Shown in pieces: positions 23,347-31,216 of a DNA stretch of 32,680 bases. The stretch's first letter is position 1, and every line of letters begins with the position of its first letter. The position numbers and the translations under genes are program-made. The DNA is from UBA5972 sp964588725. Its GTDB lineage: Bacteria; Pseudomonadota; Alphaproteobacteria; Rhodobacterales; Rhodobacteraceae. The notes beneath the pieces are model-generated. The model searched no databases and was not told the DNA's origin. It saw only the letters and a program-made list of their open reading frames with translations. The DNA is taken from positions 1 to 32,680 of the forward strand of contig CAZPQL010000034.1 in NCBI GenBank assembly GCA_964588725.1, read 5' to 3'.

Positions 23347-25836
23347 ATGACGTCAAACCTGCCTGTCGAACCCGCCATCAAACCGCTGCTCAGGGCCTTG
23401 GCGCAGGGTGGGCAAGCGGTTCTGCAAGCACCGCCGGGTGCGGGGAAAACCACCCGCGTCCCTCTGGCGTTGCTGGAGCACCAGCCAACGGGCGGCAAGA
23501 TCATCATGCTGGAGCCGCGTCGTCTGGCGGCGCGCGCCGCCGCACAGCGCATGGCTGATACTTTGGGCGAAAGCGTCGGGCAGACCGTGGGCTACCGTGT
23601 GCGCGGCGACAGCAAAACATCGAAAGCCACCCAAATCGAAGTGGTCACCGAGGGAATCCTGACCCGCATGATTCAATCAGACCCCGGCCTGAGCGGTATC
23701 GGCACCGTCATTTTTGACGAATTCCACGAACGATCACTGCACGCCGATCTGGGGTTGGCATTGGTTCTGGAAGCACGCGCCGCGTTGCGCGATGACCTGC
23801 GCCTGTTGGTGATGTCTGCAACTCTGGACGCGGCGCCCGTGGCCGCATTGATGGGCGACGCGCCGGTGATCACAGCCAAGGGCCACGCCTTTGACGTGAC
23901 GACGCACTGGCTTGACCGTCCCTGGGCCAAATCGGGCGACAGACGTGTACGTTTTGACGCGGCGCTGGCTGATCTGGTTTTGCGCGCGCTTCGCGAAACC
24001 AACGGAGGCCTGCTGGTTTTTGCGCCGGGCGCGGGCGAAGTGCACCGCGTCAAGGCACGCCTGCTTGGGCAAGTTCCCGCAGGCGTGATCATTCACCCAC
24101 TTTACGGTGCCATGGATTTCAAATCGCAACGCGCCGCACTGGCCCCCGTAACGTCGGGGCGCAAAATCGTGATCGCCACTTCAATCGCCGAAACCTCGCT
24201 GACAATCGACGGGATCACCTGCGTAGTTGACGGCGGGCTGGCGCGTCGCGCCCGGTTTGATCCGGCGTCGGGCATGTCGCGTCTGGTCACCGAAAAGGTC
24301 ACCAAATCCGAAGCCACCCAGCGCCGGGGGCGCGCCGGGCGGGTGGCACCGGGTCACTGTTACCGGCTCTGGACCAAAGGCGAGGACTCGGCGTTATCAT
24401 CCTTCCCGCCGCCGGAAATCCAATCCACCGACCTTGCGCCGCTTGTGCTGGAACTGGCGCTGTGGGGCGCGCGCGACGCGGACCAAATGGCGTTTCTGGA
24501 CCCGCCCAACGCCGGTGCGTTTTCAGAGGCTCAGGCGCTGTTGCGGACCTTAAACGCGCTTGATCGGCAAAACCGTATCACCGATCACGGGGGCAGGATG
24601 GCGCGCATTCCCTTACACCCGCGACTGGCGCATATGATGCTGGCGGGTGGGGACGATGCGGCGATACTGGCGGCTTTGCTTGCGGATCGCGACCCTTTGC
24701 GTACAAGGGACGCGGGGGCGGTTCCCGCAGACTTGGGGTTGCGTATCAAACTGCTTGGGCGCGCGGACAAAGACCTCGATCCGATCCACCGTCTTGAAAC
24801 TTCAATGGCGCAACGCATTCGCGCCGAAGCAAAACGGTTGAAATCAGTAGGTGACAGCGGCTATAGCGTCGCCGAGCTGGCGGCGCTGGCGTATCCGGAC
24901 CGTATCGGTTTGCGCCGCGAAGGCAGCACCACCCAATTCGTTTTGTCCAACGGCAAAGGCGCTTTTTGCACCGACGGCGACGCGTTGGGACATCACCGGC
25001 TTATTGTGGCGACCGATCTGGACGGCGATAAAACCAACGCAAAAATTCGTCTTGGCATCGGGTTGCCGATGGACGCGATGCGCACACTTTTTGCCGATCA
25101 GATCACGACGCAGAATGTTTGCCTCTGGTCCAGACGCCACAAAAAAGTCGAAACAGGCCAACAGGAGCGGTTTGCAAATCTGGTACTACGTGAGCGCCCG
25201 TGGCCGTCGTGCCCGCCACAGGAAATTGCTAACGCCATGATCGCCGGGATCAAAGACATGGGCATCAGATCGCTGCGCTTTGGCAAACCTGCGCAACTGC
25301 TGCGCGCGCGCGTCGATTGGCTGTCGCCGCGTGTGCCCGGGTTGCCGGATTTCAGCGATGCGGGACTTACCGCCTCGTTGGAGATGTGGCTCGGCCCGTT
25401 CCTGGGCAATATCCGCGGTGTCGGAGACTTGCAAAACCTTGACTTATACCATCCGCTTTTGGCAGTGCTTGGCGGCGCGCAGGGCCGCACGTTGGACCGT
25501 CTGGCCCCGGCGAAACTGACCGCACCGACCGGCACAGGACTGACCATAGATTACAGCGCGGGTACGCCTCGTATTTCGGTGCGTATTCAGGAAATGTTCG
25601 GGCTAAACCGTCACCCGACAGTTGGTCCCGATCAAACGCCGGTATTGATCGACCTGTTGTCACCGGCACGGCGCCTTTTGCAGACCACCAGTGATCTGCC
25701 CGGATTTTGGATGTCATCCTACAGCGATGTACGCAAAGACATGCGCGGGCGCTATCCCAAACATCCGTGGCCCGAAAACCCGATGGGGGCAAAGCCCACG
25801 CGGCGCGTCAAACCGCACAAAAAAAACGCGCCTTGA
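23347..25836 (+). CDS. hrpB: ATP-dependent helicase HrpB (DEAH-box family)
   Basis: 829 residues, the normal HrpB length. The Walker A motif is APPGAGKTT with K34. Motif II is FDEFHERS (a DEFH variant of DEAH), motif III MSATLD, and motif VI QRRGRAGR. The helicase-associated region follows, then the HrpB-specific C-terminal domain ending near the HPWPENP segment that marks HrpB. It is a cytoplasmic putative RNA/DNA helicase; its cellular role is poorly defined. The ATG at 23347 was chosen over the in-frame TTG at 23329. The stop codon lies inside the terminator hairpin that follows. Confidence 0.95.
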   Translation: MTSNLPVEPAIKPLLRALAQGGQAVLQAPPGAGKTTRVPLALLEHQPTGGKIIMLEPRRLAARAAAQRMADTLGESVGQTVGYRVRGDSKTSKATQIEVVTEGILTRMIQSDPGLSGIGTVIFDEFHERSLHADLGLALVLEARAALRDDLRLLVMSATLDAAPVAALMGDAPVITAKGHAFDVTTHWLDRPWAKSGDRRVRFDAALADLVLRALRETNGGLLVFAPGAGEVHRVKARLLGQVPAGVIIHPLYGAMDFKSQRAALAPVTSGRKIVIATSIAETSLTIDGITCVVDGGLARRARFDPASGMSRLVTEKVTKSEATQRRGRAGRVAPGHCYRLWTKGEDSALSSFPPPEIQSTDLAPLVLELALWGARDADQMAFLDPPNAGAFSEAQALLRTLNALDRQNRITDHGGRMARIPLHPRLAHMMLAGGDDAAILAALLADRDPLRTRDAGAVPADLGLRIKLLGRADKDLDPIHRLETSMAQRIRAEAKRLKSVGDSGYSVAELAALAYPDRIGLRREGSTTQFVLSNGKGAFCTDGDALGHHRLIVATDLDGDKTNAKIRLGIGLPMDAMRTLFADQITTQNVCLWSRRHKKVETGQQERFANLVLRERPWPSCPPQEIANAMIAGIKDMGIRSLRFGKPAQLLRARVDWLSPRVPGLPDFSDAGLTASLEMWLGPFLGNIRGVGDLQNLDLYHPLLAVLGGAQGRTLDRLAPAKLTAPTGTGLTIDYSAGTPRISVRIQEMFGLNRHPTVGPDQTPVLIDLLSPARRLLQTTSDLPGFWMSSYSDVRKDMRGRYPKHPWPENPMGAKPTRRVKPHKKNAP

Positions 25837-25854
25837 ACAGCGCGTTTCGTTTGT
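25824..25854. terminator. Bidirectional terminator overlapping the hrpB stop
   Basis: AAACGCGC (25824-25831) and GCGCGTTT (25840-25847) make an 8-bp stem with an 8-nt loop that contains the hrpB stop codon. It is preceded by a run of As and followed by a T-rich tract, so it can serve hrpB on the plus strand and the small gene ending at 25870 on the minus strand. Confidence 0.8.
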
Positions 25855-25869
25855 TCCAAGATGCGTGGA

Positions 25870-26181
25870 TCAGGCGGCTTTGGCCTGATTTTGACGTTCG
25901 CTTTCCTCGCGCGACAGGGCGACCGAGGTGCGGACACCACGACCGACAAACTCCATCATGCCTTTGACGCAGCGCTCGTTGGGGTCAATCCCCGCGCACA
26001 TCAGTACCTCGCGGCCGTCGCGCGACCGCGCCCAGCGCGCAATCACTTCGGGGCCGTTACGATATTTCTTATCGTCGGCTATGGCATCGTCGAGTGCCGC
26101 AAGTACCACGGCGGCAAATAATTTTCTCGACCTCGAACCCTGGTCATTGGAAAATGCCGCCGCATCAACGTAATCAAGCAT
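25870..26181 (-). CDS. Small conserved Rhodobacterales protein (DUF6280-like)
   Basis: 103 residues, soluble, rich in charged residues. The central segments SRKLFAAVVLAALDDAIADD and ARWARSRDGREVLMCAGIDP are, as I recall, nearly invariant in Rhodobacterales proteins annotated DUF6280. The C-terminus reads FVGRGVRTSVALSREESER. No enzyme motif, signal or membrane segment is visible, and the function is unknown. The strong conservation suggests a partner-binding regulatory or structural role. The ATG at 26181 has AAAAGGA about 7 nt upstream. It is divergent from efp, and a perfect palindrome sits midway between the two starts. Confidence 0.88.
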   Translation of the reverse strand: MLDYVDAAAFSNDQGSRSRKLFAAVVLAALDDAIADDKKYRNGPEVIARWARSRDGREVLMCAGIDPNERCVKGMMEFVGRGVRTSVALSREESERQNQAKAA

Positions 26182-26269
26182 ACGCTGTCCTTTTCTTTTT
26201 GCTCTTGTGTTTTTGGCTTGAAGGCCAATATGACCATTTTGTGGCGATTCGGGGGTGTAATTATTGCAT

Positions 26270-26298
26270 ACGACCTATGCAAATATTGCATAGGTCGT
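26270..26298. repeat. Perfect 29-bp palindrome between the DUF6280-like gene and efp
   Basis: Thirteen-base arms (ACGACCTATGCAA and TTGCATAGGTCGT) flank a 3-nt centre. It lies 88 nt upstream of the small gene's start and 97 nt upstream of the efp start. There is no T run on either strand, so it does not look like a terminator. A dyad operator for a regulator acting on both genes is the simplest reading. ATTGCATA is also repeated directly, just outside and inside the palindrome. Confidence 0.6.
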
Positions 26299-26324
26299 GG
26301 TTGCGCCAGCGCGGGAAACTTCGC

Positions 26325-26353
26325 TTGTAACGCAAACGATATCGAGATATATC
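26325..26353 (+). promoter_or_regulatory. Candidate efp promoter
   Basis: TTGTAA (26325-26330) and TATATC (26348-26353) are separated by 17 nt, each matching the sigma-70 consensus at four of six positions. A start near 26360 would leave a leader of about 35 nt with AAAAGG ahead of the efp ATG. The palindrome ends 26 nt upstream of the -35 box, a position suited to an activator. Confidence 0.4.
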
Positions 26354-26395
26354 TGGCCTTCGACTTCATCCAACACATTGAAAAGGTTACTGTTA

Positions 26396-26959
26396 ATGCC
26401 AAAAATCAACGGCAACGAAATTCGCCCCGGCAATGTGCTCGAACACAATAATGGGCTGTGGGTCGCGGTCAAAGTCAGCCATGTAAAACCCGGCAAAGGT
26501 GGCGCATTTGCGCAGGTCGAGATGAAAAACCTGCGAAATGGTTCAAAATTGAACGAAAGATTTCGCGCCAACGACAAAGTCGAAAAAGTGCGCCTTGAGC
26601 AAAAAGATCAGCAATTTCTCTACGAAAGCAACGGCATGCTGGTGTTCATGGATATGGAGACTTATGAGCAGATCGAGCTGCCCGCCGATATTTTGGGCGA
26701 GCGGCGACCGTTTCTACAAGACGGCATGACGATCACCATCGAATACCACGAAAGCGAAGCGCTTAGCGCCGCCCTGCCCCAGAAAGTCACCTGCAAGGTC
26801 GTCGAAACAGAGCCGGCCGTCAAAGGCCAGACCGCCGCCAACAGTTTCAAACCCGCCATTCTGGACAATGGTGTGCGCGTGATGATTCCGCCGTTCGTGG
26901 GACAGGATGAAGACGTCGTCATTCACACCGAAACCATGGAATACTCCGAGCGGGCATAG
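26396..26959 (+). CDS. efp: Translation elongation factor P
   Basis: 187 residues, the normal EF-P length, with three beta-barrel domains. The N-terminal KOW-like domain runs from MPKINGNEIRPGNV. The tip loop is KPGKGGAF with K34, the residue lysylated in enterobacteria. The C-terminal domain ends in the EF-P signature region around ILDNGVRVMIPPF. It rescues ribosomes stalled at proline runs. No modification enzyme (EpmA/EpmB or EarP) is in this window. The ATG at 26396 has AAAAGG upstream; the in-frame extension back to 26297 begins in the palindrome region and is rejected. Confidence 0.96.
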   Translation: MPKINGNEIRPGNVLEHNNGLWVAVKVSHVKPGKGGAFAQVEMKNLRNGSKLNERFRANDKVEKVRLEQKDQQFLYESNGMLVFMDMETYEQIELPADILGERRPFLQDGMTITIEYHESEALSAALPQKVTCKVVETEPAVKGQTAANSFKPAILDNGVRVMIPPFVGQDEDVVIHTETMEYSERA

Positions 26960-27313
26960 GTCGGGCTGCGTTTGGGTGAATGGCGGCCTTTCGTCGGGCT
27001 GGCGATCAGCGTGGTCTGAAAAATTTGGGCGCGCCGCCGCTGCGGCACGTGTCTTCACCATTGATGCTGCAAAATTAGTCGCCACTTTCAAAACCGTCTT
27101 TGGGGGCTGGGCCGGTGCGGGTTGGCGTGACTTTTATTGATTTACCACGCACACCCGGGTTCAGGCGACGGCCGGAAGTCGCGGTCGCGGATTTTTCGTC
27201 GGCGCAATTTGCTTGTGCAATCGCAAAAGATCGTGGCGCGGCGTGCTGCCAGAAAGGCAGGCCGCGACGCCGTGACAGTCATAACGCAGGCCCTGAAAAC
27301 CCCGCGTGCAAGA
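26960..27313. other. 354-nt gap after efp with no gene I can support
   Basis: Short frames cross this stretch on both strands. The best is a plus-strand TTG-started frame from 27137 that runs into the antisense of the VOC gene, with an arginine-rich helical translation. None has a convincing start, ribosome-binding site or recognisable domain. It may be decayed coding sequence: two plus frames read plausibly one after the other across a would-be frameshift near 27200. I see no hairpin with a T run for efp here. Confidence 0.4.
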
Positions 27314-27718
27314 TTAAGGAGCGGGTTCGTAAAGCCCGATCGAATTACCATCCAGATCAAGCGCATAGACGAACCGCCCGGACGGCGACGAAATGACCGG
27401 ACTTAACACAGTGCCCCCCGCCTGTTCGCAGCGGGCTATGGCCTGTTCAACCGTGTCCGGGATCGCCAGATGCAGCGTCGTACCGCGCCCGTCGCCCGCG
27501 CCTTTGCCGGGGTAGAGATGGCCAAATTTGCGTGGAAACAACCGCCCGAAGCCGCCCTCAGCAGCGCCCTTGCTGGGAATAAGGGCCATAGGGTTCGGAC
27601 CCTGTGTCAGCAGTTTCAGATCATAGCCAAATACCGCCTCGTAGAAAGCCGTGGCCTTGTCCATGTCGCTGACCGGGATTTCTGTCCAGACGACAGAGTT
27701 CTGCGGGTTAAAAGTCAT
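27314..27718 (-). CDS. VOC-family (glyoxalase/bleomycin-resistance fold) protein
   Basis: 134 residues, two beta-alpha-beta-beta-beta units. The first opens with VVWTEIPVSDMDKATAFYEA, the characteristic VOC N-terminal strand and helix. The second runs from LHLAIPDTVEQAIARCEQAG to the closing ALDLDGNSIGLYEP, whose GNSIGLYE ending carries the usual metal-ligand glutamate. VOC proteins include lyases, dioxygenases and drug-binding proteins, and the substrate cannot be inferred. The ATG at 27718 is the only sensible start. The gene stands alone, divergent from the cytochrome gene. Confidence 0.88.
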   Translation of the reverse strand: MTFNPQNSVVWTEIPVSDMDKATAFYEAVFGYDLKLLTQGPNPMALIPSKGAAEGGFGRLFPRKFGHLYPGKGAGDGRGTTLHLAIPDTVEQAIARCEQAGGTVLSPVISSPSGRFVYALDLDGNSIGLYEPAP

Positions 27719-27768
27719 TTGAATGTCCGTTTGTTGTGTGTTCGCGCGCCTGCTATTTCACAGACCTC

Positions 27769-27786
27769 CTGACAGCATTGTGTCAG
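27769..27786. promoter_or_regulatory. Inverted repeat upstream of the cytochrome/molybdoenzyme pair
   Basis: CTGACA-N6-TGTCAG lies 51 nt upstream of the VOC gene start and about 280 nt upstream of the cytochrome start. It could be an operator. The surrounding 346-nt gap (27719-28064) is AT-richer than its flanks and holds no other structure that I can support. Confidence 0.25.
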
Positions 27787-28064
27787 CAGCAAACATTTTG
27801 TGACGCATATTTTTGGCCACAAACAATACTCAATCTGTCTTTCACAACCACAGCGCGCCTCAAACTGTCAAAGCCGTGCGGCCACTCCAACATAGGTGAC
27901 GCAAATTCACAATTGCGCCAGCTTGATTGGATTGCTCGACTTTTTAGACGGCAATCGCGTAGGATATTTCAGGCAGAAACATGAATTGGGCCGCGCAGGA
28001 TCGTCCAAGCCACCGCTTTACAGATCAAGAGTATATTATTGCCCATAGCAAAGGAACGTCAGCC

Positions 28065-28904
28065 ATGCCCGGGGATACAACAACGCGCGAAAGCCTGCCT
28101 AAGGCCGACGATCTGGTCGCCCGCCACCGGCTGTCAACGCGCCTTTGGCACTGGGTCAATGCAGGCACGGTGCTTATTCTGCTGATGAGCGGATTGATGA
28201 TTTTCAATGCGCACCCACGGCTGTACTGGGGACAGTTTGGTGCCAACAGAGATCACGCTTGGCTGCAAATCGGCGTAAACGATGACAAGGGATATCTGCG
28301 GATTGGCAGCAAGCAAATCAGCACTGACGGTGTGCTTGGCCGCTGGGAGGACGCCGACGGGCGTAGCCGTAACCGCGCGTTTCCGTCATGGTCGACAATC
28401 CCAAGCAATTACGACCTTGCGCTGGCGCGGCGCTGGCACTTAAGCTTTGCCTGGCTTTTTGCCATTGGAATCACAGGCTATAGCCTGTGGAGTCTGCTTA
28501 ACGGCCATATCTGGCGCGACCTGCGGCCAAGACGAAGCGAACTGTCGCCACGTCATATCTGGACGGAAATCAGACACCACGCGCGACTTAATTTCCCCAA
28601 AGGTGCAGCAGCGCTGCGTTACAATATACTGCAAAAAGCCAGCTATATCGTCGTAATTTTTGGGTTGATCCCATTGATGATCCTGAGCGGGCTGACCATG
28701 TCGCCATCGATGGACGCGACGTGGCCGTGGCTTTTGGATGTGTTCGGCGGGCGGCAATCGGCGCGTTCCGTCCACTTCATCGTTGCGGCGCTGTTGGTCG
28801 GCTTTTTCGTCGTACATATCGTCATGGTCGTTCTGACCAACCCCTTCAACCAGATACGCGCCATGATCACCGGCGCTTTTCGCGTGCCAAAGGAGAAACG
28901 CTGA
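28065..28904 (+). CDS. Cytochrome b561-type membrane cytochrome b
   Basis: 279 residues with four main hydrophobic helices and heme-ligand histidines in RLWHWVNAGTVL (H29), RRWHLSFAWLF (H125) and two near the C-terminus (SVHFIVAALL and FFVVHIVMVV). It closes with NPFNQIRAMITGAFR, typical of this PF01292 subgroup, and has a long periplasmic loop of about 70 residues between the first two helices. It would pass electrons between the quinone pool and the molybdoprotein encoded next. The ATG at 28065 has AAAGGA about 9 nt upstream. An in-frame ATG at 27981 would add 28 polar residues and is less likely. The stop overlaps the next start by one base (TGATG). Confidence 0.88.
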   Translation: MPGDTTTRESLPKADDLVARHRLSTRLWHWVNAGTVLILLMSGLMIFNAHPRLYWGQFGANRDHAWLQIGVNDDKGYLRIGSKQISTDGVLGRWEDADGRSRNRAFPSWSTIPSNYDLALARRWHLSFAWLFAIGITGYSLWSLLNGHIWRDLRPRRSELSPRHIWTEIRHHARLNFPKGAAALRYNILQKASYIVVIFGLIPLMILSGLTMSPSMDATWPWLLDVFGGRQSARSVHFIVAALLVGFFVVHIVMVVLTNPFNQIRAMITGAFRVPKEKR

Positions 28905-29665
28905 TGTCGCGATTGATCACCCGCCGCCGGATGCTGACCGGCATTGGTCTGGCCGCACCAGCTGTGGTCATCGGCTGTGACCGTCTGGGTTCAAGCCCAA
29001 GCTTTCGCGACATAGTTCTGTCGTCCGGCGAATGGCTGTCAAGCCGCGTTCACCGTCTCATCGGTTCAAACGCACTGGCGCGCGAATTTGACCCCGACCA
29101 GATGTCGCCGGTATTTCGCACCAACGGCAACACGCAACCGCGCTCGCCTGTCTACCGACAGCATCAGGTCACGCGCTTTGTTGACTGGCGGCTGGACGTT
29201 GGTGGCTTGGTGAATACGCCGCGCAGTTATTCACTGGCGGACCTGCGCGGCAAAGCATCGCGCACCCAAATCACCCGCCACGATTGCGTCGAGGGCTGGA
29301 GCGCCATTGGGAAATGGACGGGTGTGCCACTGCGAACTCTGCTTCACGAGGTGCAGCTAAAACCTGCGGCGCGTTTCATCGTCTTTCATTGCGCCGACGA
29401 TTTCAGGGGAACCGCCTATTACGAAAGCATCGATCTGATCGATGCTTTCCACCCACAAACCATCCTTGCTTACGGTATGAACGACGGCGTTTTGTCGGTG
29501 GACCACGGCGCGCCCGTCCGCCTGCGTGTCGAACGCCAGTTGGGCTACAAACAGGCCAAATTCATCATGGGAATAGAGGCTGTCGCGTCGATCGCCGATA
29601 TCGGGCGCGGCCGTGGCGGCTATTGGGAGGACGTCGGATTTTATGACTGGTACGCCGGCATTTGA
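28904..29665 (+). CDS. Molybdopterin-dependent oxidoreductase, Tat-exported lipoprotein (sulfite oxidase/MsrP fold)
   Basis: 253 residues. A twin-arginine signal (ITRRRMLTGIG) runs into a lipobox-like VVIGC with C25, so the protein is probably a membrane-anchored periplasmic lipoprotein. The oxidoreductase molybdopterin domain follows, with the Mo-ligand cysteine C128 in TRHDCVEGWS and the C-terminal GYWEDVGFYDWYAG of the family. The family includes sulfite oxidase and the methionine sulfoxide reductase MsrP, so the substrate is open. Translation is coupled to the upstream cytochrome b561 (TGATG overlap; AAAGGAG ribosome-binding site), and that cytochrome is its likely electron partner, replacing the MsrQ-type partner of MsrP. 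Confidence 0.9.
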   Translation: MSRLITRRRMLTGIGLAAPAVVIGCDRLGSSPSFRDIVLSSGEWLSSRVHRLIGSNALAREFDPDQMSPVFRTNGNTQPRSPVYRQHQVTRFVDWRLDVGGLVNTPRSYSLADLRGKASRTQITRHDCVEGWSAIGKWTGVPLRTLLHEVQLKPAARFIVFHCADDFRGTAYYESIDLIDAFHPQTILAYGMNDGVLSVDHGAPVRLRVERQLGYKQAKFIMGIEAVASIADIGRGRGGYWEDVGFYDWYAGI

Positions 29666-29718
29666 AGCGACACCGACCGGTGCAGCTCGCGAGCCTGTCG
29701 CGCAGCAAACACACCCGG

Positions 29719-30180
29719 TCAATTGAAAATGATACAGGTGGTTGATCCGGTGGCGTAGGTTTTGCCGTCTTCGACGCCGATCATCCGCGCATCGGCCACG
29801 CCAGTTGAGCGCCCGACGTGCGATGTTTGTGCCGTGGCGCGCACCAATGTTCCGACAGGAATAGCGCGGGTGATATTTACCTTGTATTCCAGCGTCGTAT
29901 AGCCGGTCCCCGCGGGAAGTTTTGTCAGAATCGCACAACCCAGCGCACTGTCGAGTATCGCGCCGTACCAGCCGCCATGGACGCTACCCATTGGGTTGCA
30001 GGCCCCGGCGGCGGGCCTGCCTTCGAACACCACGACACCCGGTGTGGCCTTGACCGGTGCGAAGCCCAGTAAATCCGCAATCGGCGGTGGTTTAATTTTA
30101 CCGGCGATCATCGCATTCATCAGATCAAGACCGTTCATGCGGGACAGGTCGACCGAAGATTTCTGATTTGGTGGGGCCAT
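29719..30180 (-). CDS. PaaI-type hot-dog thioesterase
   Basis: 153 residues. The hot-dog active-site region reads NPMGSVHGGWYGAILDSALG, with the HGG helix start typical of PaaI/YdiI acyl-CoA thioesterases. It is followed by the strands TTLEYKVNITRAIPVG and RATAQTSHVGRSTGVADARM. It would hydrolyse acyl- or aryl-CoA in the cytoplasm; the substrate is unknown. The ATG at 30180 has GGAG 8 nt upstream. The in-frame ATG at 30186 lies too close to that site, and either start changes only two residues. It is convergent with the molybdoenzyme gene; the 53 nt between hold short self-complementary sequences (CACCG/CGGTG) without a T run. Confidence 0.9.
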   Translation of the reverse strand: MAPPNQKSSVDLSRMNGLDLMNAMIAGKIKPPPIADLLGFAPVKATPGVVVFEGRPAAGACNPMGSVHGGWYGAILDSALGCAILTKLPAGTGYTTLEYKVNITRAIPVGTLVRATAQTSHVGRSTGVADARMIGVEDGKTYATGSTTCIIFN

Positions 30181-30249
30181 ATCCATCGCTCCAGTAAATT
30201 GGCTGGGTCGATGTTGCGCAGGTTTGGCACCAGGGTGAAAGCCTTGACG

Positions 30250-31122
30250 TTACGCCACTTGTTGCAGCGCAGATTTCGCATCGATCCCCAGCGCCTTGCA
30301 TATCTGGCGGGTCAGATGCGGGCGGTTGAGCGTGTAAAAATGCAAATCTTCAACGCCTTCTTCCATTAGATCGGCGCAAATTTCGCTGCAGATCGAAATC
30401 GCCAGCAGATCCTCGACATTGTCGCGTTTGGCCTTGGCAAAGGCCTGATCCATCCAGTCCGGCAAATGTGCCTGACAGCGCGCGGAAAACTTTTTGGTCT
30501 TTTCCCAGTCCTCGATCGGTAAAATACCGGGAATGATTGGCGCGGTGATGCCACGCGCGGTGCATTTATCGCGAAACCGCAAAAAGCTGTCGATATCAAA
30601 GAAATACTGGGTAATCGCGCTATGGGCACCGGCGTCGATCTTGCGCCACAGGTGGTCGACGTCTGCATTTTCATCCTGCGCTTCGGGGTGTTGATCCGGG
30701 TATGCACCAACGCGAATGTGGAATGCATTCAAATCGGCCAGTGCCGCCACCAGGTCAACAGAGCTTTTGAAGCCATCTTTGTGCGCCGTGAATTTCGCAA
30801 CCCCTTTTGGCGGATCACCACGTAGCGCCACGATTTCCTTGACGCCTGCATCTGCATAGCGTTGGGCAATCTCCAGCGTTTCATCGCGGCTGGCGTTCAC
30901 GCAGGTCAGATGTCCGGCCACCGGCACGCCGTAATGATTGATAATAGTCTTGAGCGCCTCGTGGGTGAGTTGCCGCGTCGCGCCCCCTGCCCCGTAAGTC
31001 ACCGACACGAACGACGGATCAAGCGGCGTCAGCGTGCTGACCGATTCCCAAAGGCGGAAACTGGCATCCAGCGTTTGCGGCGGGAAAAATTCGAATGAAA
31101 CGCGCGGGGTCTTTAATGTCAT
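30250..31122 (-). CDS. metF: 5,10-methylenetetrahydrofolate reductase
   Basis: 290 residues, the length of bacterial MetF. The N-terminal VSFEFFPPQT holds the catalytic Glu (E11). FVSVTYGAGG, HLTCVNASRDE, the folate-binding Asp in VALRGDPP, and AITQYFFDID are all family signatures, and the protein ends in LNRPHLTRQI. It is a cytoplasmic flavoenzyme that makes 5-methyl-THF for methionine synthesis. The ATG at 31122 has AGAGG about 6 nt upstream. It is divergent from the MetR-like regulator, with TGAA-N5-TTCA boxes between them. Confidence 0.95.
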   Translation of the reverse strand: MTLKTPRVSFEFFPPQTLDASFRLWESVSTLTPLDPSFVSVTYGAGGATRQLTHEALKTIINHYGVPVAGHLTCVNASRDETLEIAQRYADAGVKEIVALRGDPPKGVAKFTAHKDGFKSSVDLVAALADLNAFHIRVGAYPDQHPEAQDENADVDHLWRKIDAGAHSAITQYFFDIDSFLRFRDKCTARGITAPIIPGILPIEDWEKTKKFSARCQAHLPDWMDQAFAKAKRDNVEDLLAISICSEICADLMEEGVEDLHFYTLNRPHLTRQICKALGIDAKSALQQVA

Positions 31123-31170
31123 GATGGCCTCTGGAATAATGTCTGCCCCCTTGTGTCATTTTCCTAATTG

Positions 31171-31183
31171 TGAAACAAATTCA
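31171..31183. promoter_or_regulatory. Candidate MetR-type operator
   Basis: TGAA-ACAAA-TTCA matches the TGAA-N5-TTCA box bound by enterobacterial MetR exactly at all eight fixed positions. It lies 48 nt upstream of the metF start and 33 nt upstream of the regulator start. The adjoining sequence (TTCATATTAAT) is AT-rich and could hold the regulator's -10 region. Confidence 0.6.
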
Positions 31184-31201
31184 TATTAATCATCATCATT
31201 A

Positions 31202-31214
31202 TGAAATCGACTCA
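31202..31214. promoter_or_regulatory. Second, degenerate MetR-type box
   Basis: TGAA-ATCGA-CTCA matches seven of eight fixed positions. It begins exactly 31 nt after the first box (three helical turns) and ends 2 nt before the regulator ATG, so binding there would block that gene's translation start region or early transcription. Confidence 0.4.
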
Positions 31215-31216
31215 TC

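Noticed and set aside
27137..27406. Plus-strand 89-codon frame after efp
   Set aside because: TTG start without a ribosome-binding site, arginine-rich composition and overlap antisense to the VOC gene; no recognisable family.
29666..29718. Palindromes GCTCGCGAGC and CACCG/CGGTG as a terminator
   Set aside because: Arms are short and there is no T run on either strand.
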